The notes beneath the pieces are model-generated. The model was not told where the DNA came from. It did not search any database and saw only the letters and a program-made list of their open reading frames with translations. 9,844 bases of DNA from Oscillospiraceae bacterium (lineage in GTDB: Bacteria; Bacillota; Clostridia; Oscillospirales; Ruminococcaceae), in NCBI GenBank assembly GCA_004556975.1, contig SFFD01000043.1, positions 1 through 9,844 on the forward strand, given 5' to 3'. Positions within the stretch are counted from its first letter, which is position 1. Each line of letters starts with the position of its first letter. Shown one piece after another: positions 5,891 through 9,844 of this stretch. Made by a program: the position numbers and the translations under genes.

Positions 5891-5944
5891 TATATTATAT
5901 AATGCGAATTATAATATTTTAAAGTTTATTTTGTCGGGTTTTGT

Positions 5945-7708
5945 TTATTCAAGGTTCTTTTTAAGGGTTTCAAGCTCTGCCGAAAGCTCTTTTGGCAGCT
6001 TGTCGCCGAATTTTTTATAGAACTCCGTTATGTCTTCGGCTTCCTTCTGCCAAAGCTTCTTGTCAACGGAAAGCAGGCTTGCTACGGTTTCTTCGGAAAG
6101 GTCAAGACCCTCGCGTTCAATGTCGCAGGGGCGCGGTTCAAAGCCGATGGGGGTTTCCACCGCCTCGGCAGTGCCGTCGCAGCGACCCAGAATCCACATA
6201 AGCACGCGCATGTTGTCGCCATAGCCGGGCCAGATAAATTTTCCGTTGTCGTCGGTGCGGAACCAGTTTACGTTGAAAATCTTCGGTGCCTTGTCGCCGA
6301 GCTTTTCGCCCATTTCAAGCCAATGAGCAAAATAGTCGCCCATGTGATAGCCGCAGAAGGGCAGCATTGCCATGGGGTCGCGGCGCACAACTCCCACAGC
6401 GCCGGCGGCAGCTGCGGTTGTTTCGGAAGCCATGGTGGAACCGACGAACACGCCGTGCTGCCAGCTGCGGGATTGATATACCAGCGGAGCGGTTTTCGCC
6501 CGGCGCCCGCCGAAAATCATTGCGGAAATGGGCACGCCCTCCGGGTCGTCAAATTTCGGGCTTACGCAGGGGCAGTTTTTCGCCGGAGCGGTAAAACGGC
6601 TGTTGGGGTGGGCGGCTTTTTCCGTGGCTGTGGAGGCGTGCCAGGGGTTGCCCTTCCAGTCGACGGCGTTTTCCGGCGGGTTGCCGTCAAGACCCTCCCA
6701 CCAAACGGTGTTGTCGTCAAGATTGTGGGCCACGTTGGTAAAAATAGTGTCGCGCTTGGTTGCGGCAAGGGCGTTGGGATTTGATTTTTCGTTTGTTCCG
6801 GGTGCTACGCCGAAAAAGCCGTTTTCGGGGTTGACCGCCCAAAGGCGGCCGTCTTTTCCTATGCGAAGCCAGGCGATGTCGTCGCCCACGCACCAGACCT
6901 TATACCCCTGCTTGCGGTAAAATTCCGGCGGAATCAGCATGGCAAGGTTGGTTTTGCCGCAGGCGGAGGGAAATGCCGCCGTTACGTATTTGATTTCTCC
7001 ATTGGGGTTCTCAATGCCGAGGATGAGCATATGCTCCGCCATCCAGCCCTCCTGCCAGCCCTGCCACGAGGCTATGCGCAGAGCGAAGCACTTTTTGCCC
7101 TGAAGCACGTTGCCGCCGTAATTGGAATTAAGCGACCATATGGTGTTGTCTTCCGGGAACTGGACGATATAGCGGTTTTCTTCATCCACGTCAAGCGAGC
7201 AATGCAGACCCTTTACGAAATCTTCGGAACTTCCGAGCTGGTCAAGTGCAACCTGACCCATGCGGGTCATAATGTTCATGTTGAGCACTACATAAATGCT
7301 GTCGGTAAGCTCCACGCCGACCTTTGCGAAGGGCGAGCCCACCTGACCCATAATATAGGGCACTACATACATGGTGCGCCCCTTCATTCCTCCCCTTGCA
7401 AGAGGGCGCAGGCGGGCATACATCTCGTCCTTTTCAACCCAATTGTTGGTGGGGCCTGCCATCTCTTTTTTCGTGGTGCAGATAAAAGTGCGCGCTTCTA
7501 CTCTTGCCACGTCGTTGGGCTTTGTGCGGTGAAGAAGGCACCCGGGAAGCTTTTCTTCATTAAGGCGTTCCATAAGGCCGGTGGCAACTGCCTCCTCCTT
7601 AAGAGCCTCTATCTGCTTTTCGCCCTCCGTGACCCAGACTATTTTATCGGGCGTTGTAAGCGCCGCCATTTTGTCAATCCATGAAAGCAAGGCTTTGTTT
7701 TCTGTCAT
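5945..7708 (-). CDS. pckG: Phosphoenolpyruvate carboxykinase, GTP-dependent
   Basis: This 587-residue enzyme interconverts oxaloacetate plus GTP with phosphoenolpyruvate, GDP and CO2. In fermenting clostridia it may run toward oxaloacetate formation. Family signatures are all present: the RPLARGGMKGRTMYVVPY block (101-118), substrate loop YGGN (197-200), kinase-1 loop FPSACGKTN (246-254) with the reactive C250 typical of GTP-dependent enzymes, metal-binding VGDDIAW (274-280), FGGRR (399-403), GSTMASETTAAA (423-434) and the guanine-site NWFR (481-484). The length is typical of bacterial GTP-PEPCK and clearly differs from the ATP-dependent PckA family. AAAGGGG lies 8 bases before the ATG at 7708. 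It follows tsaD by 124 bases, in which a promoter and a palindromic site are found, so it is probably at least partly independently expressed. It ends before two hairpins and a bidirectional terminator. Confidence 0.98.
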   Translation of the reverse strand: MTENKALLSWIDKMAALTTPDKIVWVTEGEKQIEALKEEAVATGLMERLNEEKLPGCLLHRTKPNDVARVEARTFICTTKKEMAGPTNNWVEKDEMYARLRPLARGGMKGRTMYVVPYIMGQVGSPFAKVGVELTDSIYVVLNMNIMTRMGQVALDQLGSSEDFVKGLHCSLDVDEENRYIVQFPEDNTIWSLNSNYGGNVLQGKKCFALRIASWQGWQEGWMAEHMLILGIENPNGEIKYVTAAFPSACGKTNLAMLIPPEFYRKQGYKVWCVGDDIAWLRIGKDGRLWAVNPENGFFGVAPGTNEKSNPNALAATKRDTIFTNVAHNLDDNTVWWEGLDGNPPENAVDWKGNPWHASTATEKAAHPNSRFTAPAKNCPCVSPKFDDPEGVPISAMIFGGRRAKTAPLVYQSRSWQHGVFVGSTMASETTAAAAGAVGVVRRDPMAMLPFCGYHMGDYFAHWLEMGEKLGDKAPKIFNVNWFRTDDNGKFIWPGYGDNMRVLMWILGRCDGTAEAVETPIGFEPRPCDIEREGLDLSEETVASLLSVDKKLWQKEAEDITEFYKKFGDKLPKELSAELETLKKNLE

Positions 7709-7744
7709 ATGTAATCCCCTTTCGGTTGTTATTCATGTGCTTAT

Positions 7745-7760
7745 TTTGAGCATGCTCACA
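7745..7760. promoter_or_regulatory. Palindromic operator candidate (Crp/Fnr-like) in the pckG leader
   Basis: TTTGAGCATGCTCACA contains the perfect 12-base palindrome TGAGCATGCTCA (7747-7758). On the minus strand it reads TGTGA-N6-TCAAA, one base from the Crp/ArcR-type TGTGA-N6-TCACA pattern. An inverted copy of GAGCAT lies at 7771-7776, just beyond a 7-A run. It falls just downstream of the predicted pckG start, a repressor-like position. Confidence 0.4.
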
Positions 7761-7783
7761 AAAAAAGGTGATGCTCATGCAGG

Positions 7784-7811
7784 TTTATAATTATATGCTG
7801 TCTGTGCTTAA
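7784..7811 (-). promoter_or_regulatory. Possible pckG promoter
   Basis: On the minus strand TTAAGC (7811-7806) and TATAAA (7789-7784) are 16 bases apart. An overlapping perfect TATAAT sits at 7795-7790 but lacks a matching -35. The leader would be about 70 bases and would contain the palindrome at 7747-7758. Confidence 0.4.
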
Positions 7812-7832
7812 CCGATGCGCCGAAAAGCGCGC

Positions 7833-8846
7833 TTAAAATTCCTCGTCAATGGGCATGGTGGGCATGGCGTTGAGGGAAAGATCTGCAAAGTGCCCGGCAA
7901 GCGCCTCATAATACGCCTGGGAACCTATCATTGCGCCGTTGTCGCCGCAAAGCTCAAGCGGAGGAACAAAAAGCCGCAGGCGGCGGCGCTTGCATTCCCT
8001 GTCAAGCAGCGCCCGCAAACCCGAATTTGCAGAAACGCCGCCGGCAGCCGCTATGGTTTTATAGCCGCCCTCTTCGGCGGCAAGCATAAGCCTGTCGACC
8101 AGCGCGTGGCAGATTACGTTTTGATAAGAGGCGCAAAGATCCGGAATATTTATTTCTTCGCCGCGCTGTTCGGCATTGTGAAGAATGTTCACAACGGCGG
8201 TTTTAAGCCCGGAAAAGCTCATATCAAGCGGCGCGCCCTCTACGCGGGGCTTTGGCAGGCTGAACGCCTTGGGATTTCCCTGCTGCGCCATTTTATCAAG
8301 CGAAACGCCGCCGGGATAAGGAAGACCCATGGCCCGCGCCGCCTTGTCAAAGGCTTCGCCCGCGGCGTCATCACGGGTTTTCCCGAGAATTTTGAATTTC
8401 GTGTAGTCGGCAACTTCCACAATATGGCTGTGACCGCCGGAAACCACAAGGCATAAAAAAGGCGGTTCAAGGTCGGGGTGCGCAAGATAGTTCGCCGCAA
8501 TGTGCCCGCGCAGATGGTGCACGGGAATAAGCGGTTTGCCCGTAGCAAGAGAAAGCCCTTTCGCAAAGTTTACGCCCACAAGCAGCGCCCCGATAAGCCC
8601 CGGAGCGGTTGTAACGGCAATGCCGTCAACGCCGTCAAGGCCCATCTGTGCATCGGCAAGAGCCTTTTCCACAACGCCTACAATATTTTCCGTGTGCCGC
8701 CTGGAGGCGATTTCGGGCACGACGCCGCCGTAAAGCCCATGCTCCGCCACCTGGGTATTTATTACGGATGAAATGATTTTTCTTCCGTCCTCAATAACCG
8801 CTGCCGCGGTTTCATCACAGGAGGATTCTATTGAAAGGATTTTCAA
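7833..8846 (-). CDS. tsaD: tRNA N6-threonylcarbamoyladenosine (t6A) synthase subunit TsaD
   Basis: This 337-residue protein transfers the threonylcarbamoyl group from threonylcarbamoyl-AMP to A37 of ANN-decoding tRNAs, working with TsaB and TsaE (and TsaC for the precursor) in the cytoplasm. The family motifs are complete: MKILSIESSCDETAAAV at the start, PEIASRRH (44-51), TTAPGLIGALLVG (79-91), PVHHLRGH with metal ligands H111 and H115, VVSGGHS (134-140), DDAAGEAFDKAAR (159-171), MSFSGLKTA (209-217), AAGGVSAN (267-274) and GDNGAMIG with metal ligand D302. The length is typical. The start codon is TTG at 8846: it gives the exact family N-terminus and no ATG or GTG lies upstream in frame with a better site, though the nearest purine-rich stretch (AAGGCGGGG) is only a moderate ribosome binding site. 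A good promoter lies 37 bases upstream. Confidence 0.98.
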   Translation of the reverse strand: MKILSIESSCDETAAAVIEDGRKIISSVINTQVAEHGLYGGVVPEIASRRHTENIVGVVEKALADAQMGLDGVDGIAVTTAPGLIGALLVGVNFAKGLSLATGKPLIPVHHLRGHIAANYLAHPDLEPPFLCLVVSGGHSHIVEVADYTKFKILGKTRDDAAGEAFDKAARAMGLPYPGGVSLDKMAQQGNPKAFSLPKPRVEGAPLDMSFSGLKTAVVNILHNAEQRGEEINIPDLCASYQNVICHALVDRLMLAAEEGGYKTIAAAGGVSANSGLRALLDRECKRRRLRLFVPPLELCGDNGAMIGSQAYYEALAGHFADLSLNAMPTMPIDEEF

Positions 8847-8882
8847 AACGCTACCCCGCCTTATTCAGTAATTGCAAGTTCT

Positions 8883-8911
8883 ATTATAACGCAGAGCAGA
8901 ATTTTTTACAA
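8883..8911 (-). promoter_or_regulatory. Promoter of tsaD
   Basis: On the minus strand TTGTAA (8911-8906) and a perfect TATAAT (8888-8883) are exactly 17 bases apart. Transcription would start near 8876, about 30 bases before the TTG start, and could continue into pckG. Confidence 0.75.
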
Positions 8912-8937
8912 CAGTATTTTAAAAGATTTTTGCAATT

Positions 8938-9099
8938 TTATTTTTCGTTTCTTGCAGAAATTGCTTCTGCGGAAATCTGACCCGCCAATTTGAAAAGAGC
9001 TTTTGCCATAATTTTTTCCGGCGGCATATTGGCTTTTCTGCCCACCTGCTCATAAAAGAGCGCCGCGGCGTCATCCACGGATATGCGGTATTCCTTCAT
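8938..9099 (-). CDS. Small 53-residue protein of unknown function
   Basis: Starting at ATG 9099, with AAAGGAG 9 bases upstream, the product is MKEYRISVDDAAALFYEQVG... ending in SARNEK. It is soluble, helical in character and alanine-rich, with no transmembrane segment, Cys or signal. The composition and the strong ribosome binding site argue that it is real. The frame extends 24 codons upstream, but that part is basic, lacks a ribosome binding site and is not needed. I do not recognise a family. It lies upstream of tsaD in the same direction but is separated by 91 bases that contain the tsaD promoter, so it need not be functionally linked. Confidence 0.68.
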   Translation of the reverse strand: MKEYRISVDDAAALFYEQVGRKANMPPEKIMAKALFKLAGQISAEAISARNEK

Positions 9100-9409
9100 T
9101 TTTATATTCTCCTTTTCGGTTTTTGTTCGGATATATTTATTCGCCAAAGCGCGCGAAATTATCCGCGGCAATTTTTGTGAATACTTTGCTTGCAGTAAAT
9201 GCAGGAATTTGTTTTTAAATATGCAAAAGCAAAAAAAATCTTTTTTGTCTTTGCCCCGCCTTTAAAGTTTTTTCAAATTCCGCGCAATTTTTGCAAAAAG
9301 CCGAAAGGTCATCACAAATTTACGTCCATGGGTGTTACGATATTATTGCGGTTGAAAAAGCGAAGCCAAATTTACCGCAGGAAATACATTACGGAAAGGA
9401 GGTTTTATT
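9100..9409. other. 310-base divergent intergenic region, AT-rich
   Basis: It separates the leftward 53-residue gene from the rightward DUF6291-like gene. It contains an imperfect A/T-rich hairpin (9223-9238 with 9241-9254), a palindrome TTTTTGCAAAAA (9288-9299), a near-repeat CCGCGGCAATTTTTG at 9163-9177 and 9280-9293 (one base shorter), and a probable rightward promoter at 9319-9346. No RNA gene or coding frame is evident. Confidence 0.5.
9319..9346 (+). promoter_or_regulatory. Possible promoter of the DUF6291-like gene
   Basis: TTTACG (9319-9324) and TATTAT (9341-9346), 16 bases apart, match consensus at 4/6 and 5/6. The leader would be about 57 bases and includes the AAAGGAGG ribosome binding site. 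Confidence 0.4.
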
Positions 9410-9709
9410 ATGTCCGAAGAGAAAATAAAAATTCCCTCACAAAGGTTGGGAACATTCATTCCCCACAAAACCCGTCTTATTCTGAACTGCCTTTCAGACG
9501 AGCAGTACGGAAGAATTCTTCGCCAGCTTGACGATTATGCATTTAAAGGTATCACTCCTGAATTTGACAACCCTATGGAAGAAGGAATGTTCGGTTTTCT
9601 TAAACAGTACGACGACTATGATGAAGCACATTACAGAGAAATCGTAGAAAAGCGCCGCATCGCCGGAAAAAAGGGCGCGGAATCCAGATGGAACAAAGCC
9701 GCGGAGTAA
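9410..9709 (+). CDS. DUF6291-like small protein, phage/plasmid replication-associated type
   Basis: The 99-residue product has LSDEQYGRILRQLDDYAFKG (28-47), a helical block followed by FDNPMEEGMFGFLKQYDDYDEAHYREIVEKRRIAGKKGAESRW (key positions: F52, F61, Y67, Y74, G84, G87, R91). This pattern, a short helical N-terminal domain ending in a G-K-K-G-x-x-R linker, is typical of DUF6291-like proteins, which in phages, plasmids and clostridial genomes are usually longer and carry a low-complexity linker and a C-terminal domain. Here it stops at TAA (9707-9709). A strong AAAGGAGG site lies 8 bases before the ATG. The same frame re-opens at once and runs off the window, so this may be the first half of a gene broken by a nonsense change. 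The family call rests on pattern recognition only. Confidence 0.7.
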   Translation: MSEEKIKIPSQRLGTFIPHKTRLILNCLSDEQYGRILRQLDDYAFKGITPEFDNPMEEGMFGFLKQYDDYDEAHYREIVEKRRIAGKKGAESRWNKAAE

Positions 9710-9718
9710 GCCGAACAA

Positions 9719-9844
9719 ATGGCAAATGCCATAATTAAGAATAGCAAAATGCCCATATATAGAAATAGAAAAAGAAATAGAGAAAGAAATAGAAATAGAA
9801 ATAGAAGTGAAGGAATAATTAAGGAAGCAGCACCGCATTTTTTG
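9719..9844 (+). pseudogene. Continuation of the DUF6291-like reading frame after an in-frame stop, open to the window edge
   Basis: In the same frame as the gene before it, three codons after the TAA, ATG at 9719 opens a frame of 42 codons that is still open at the window end. It begins MANAIIKNSKMPIYRNRK, then an Arg-Asn repeat, then SEGIIKEAAPHFL. There is no ribosome binding site before this ATG. The parsimonious reading is the linker and C-terminal half of a single longer protein, split by the stop at 9707-9709. The alternative is that the first gene truly ends there and this frame is chance in a simple repeat, whose other frame reads Glu-Ile repeats. Confidence 0.4.
9761..9808 (+). repeat. 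Hexanucleotide tandem repeat, unit AGAAAT, eight copies
   Basis: Eight consecutive 6-base units: five are AGAAAT and three differ at one or two positions (AGAAAA, AGAGAA, AGAAGT). In one plus frame it encodes Arg-Asn, in the next Glu-Ile/Glu-Lys, and the third contains stops. Copy-number change would lengthen or shorten the peptide by two residues per unit without shifting frame. Confidence 0.9.

Noticed and set aside
6323..6784. Rightward open frames opposite pckG (also 6528-6920 and 7031-7684)
   Set aside because: They are antisense shadows of a complete PEP carboxykinase gene, with composition set by its codons and no start signals.
7824..7834. Palindrome AAGCGCGCTT after the tsaD stop as a terminator
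   Set aside because: Stem of five pairs without a loop; too small, and no clear U-tract, so read-through toward pckG remains possible.
7815..8456. Rightward 213-codon open frame opposite tsaD
   Set aside because: Antisense shadow of tsaD; very basic composition, no ribosome binding site.
9100..9409. Search for a tRNA, riboswitch or attachment site in the divergent spacer
   Set aside because: No cloverleaf, T-loop consensus or recognised aptamer core; the short direct and inverted repeats are within what AT-rich DNA gives by chance.
9494..9838. Leftward open frame with Ser-Ile repeats that could look like a membrane protein
   Set aside because: It is the reverse complement of the AGAAAT repeat and the DUF6291-like gene; the hydrophobic character comes from the repeat, and no start signal is seen.

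Overview
The window looks like chromosomal DNA of a Gram-positive anaerobe of the class Clostridia, perhaps Oscillospirales/Ruminococcaceae. The signs are AAGGAGG-type ribosome binding sites close to the starts, GTG and TTG starts, U-tract terminators between nearly every transcription unit, a GTP-type PEP carboxykinase, and a TipAS-type MerR regulator. The lineage is an inference from style and gene content; no rRNA or other marker is present. I see no complete mobile element, CRISPR array, tRNA or rRNA.

Layout. (1) 1-366, minus: N-terminal part of a choloylglycine-hydrolase-type Ntn amidohydrolase that runs off the left edge. (2) 367-906: AT-rich non-coding stretch holding a long imperfect inverted repeat, a strong terminator with no obvious gene before it, and the promoter of the next unit. 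(3) 907-1844, plus: a HemG-like flavodoxin-domain protein and a PPOX-type split-barrel flavoprotein, probably co-transcribed, ending in a bidirectional terminator shared with (4) a convergent MerR/TipAS regulator (1893-2621, minus) that has its own palindromic operator. (5) 2834-3166, plus: a single-domain cupin with its own promoter and terminator. (6) 3268-3747, plus: an SSAT-like GNAT acetyltransferase. (7) 3833-5734, plus: a tightly overlapping trio of a second GNAT enzyme, a conserved protein of unknown function, and a membrane-anchored DNA/RNA non-specific endonuclease with a C-terminal Cys-rich tail. It ends in a strong bidirectional terminator. (8) 5945-8846, minus: tsaD (tRNA t6A modification) followed by pckG (gluconeogenesis/anaplerosis), with a Crp/Fnr-like palindrome in front of pckG. 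(9) 8938-9099, minus: a 53-residue unknown protein. (10) 9410-9844, plus: a small DUF6291-like, phage/plasmid-type protein. Its stop codon is followed in the same frame by an open reading frame running through an AGAAAT hexamer repeat to the right edge, which suggests a split or decaying gene.

How the genes fit together. Most units are independent housekeeping or stress-type genes separated by terminators. The clearest functional units are the two-gene flavoprotein pair and the three-gene acetyltransferase/unknown/nuclease operon. The two edges (Ntn hydrolase plus inverted-repeat region on the left, DUF6291-like gene on the right) look the most accessory. I did not find a convincing wholly new system. 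The best leads are the 436-735 structured region, the unknown middle gene of the nuclease operon, the pckG upstream palindrome, and the interrupted DUF6291-like gene.
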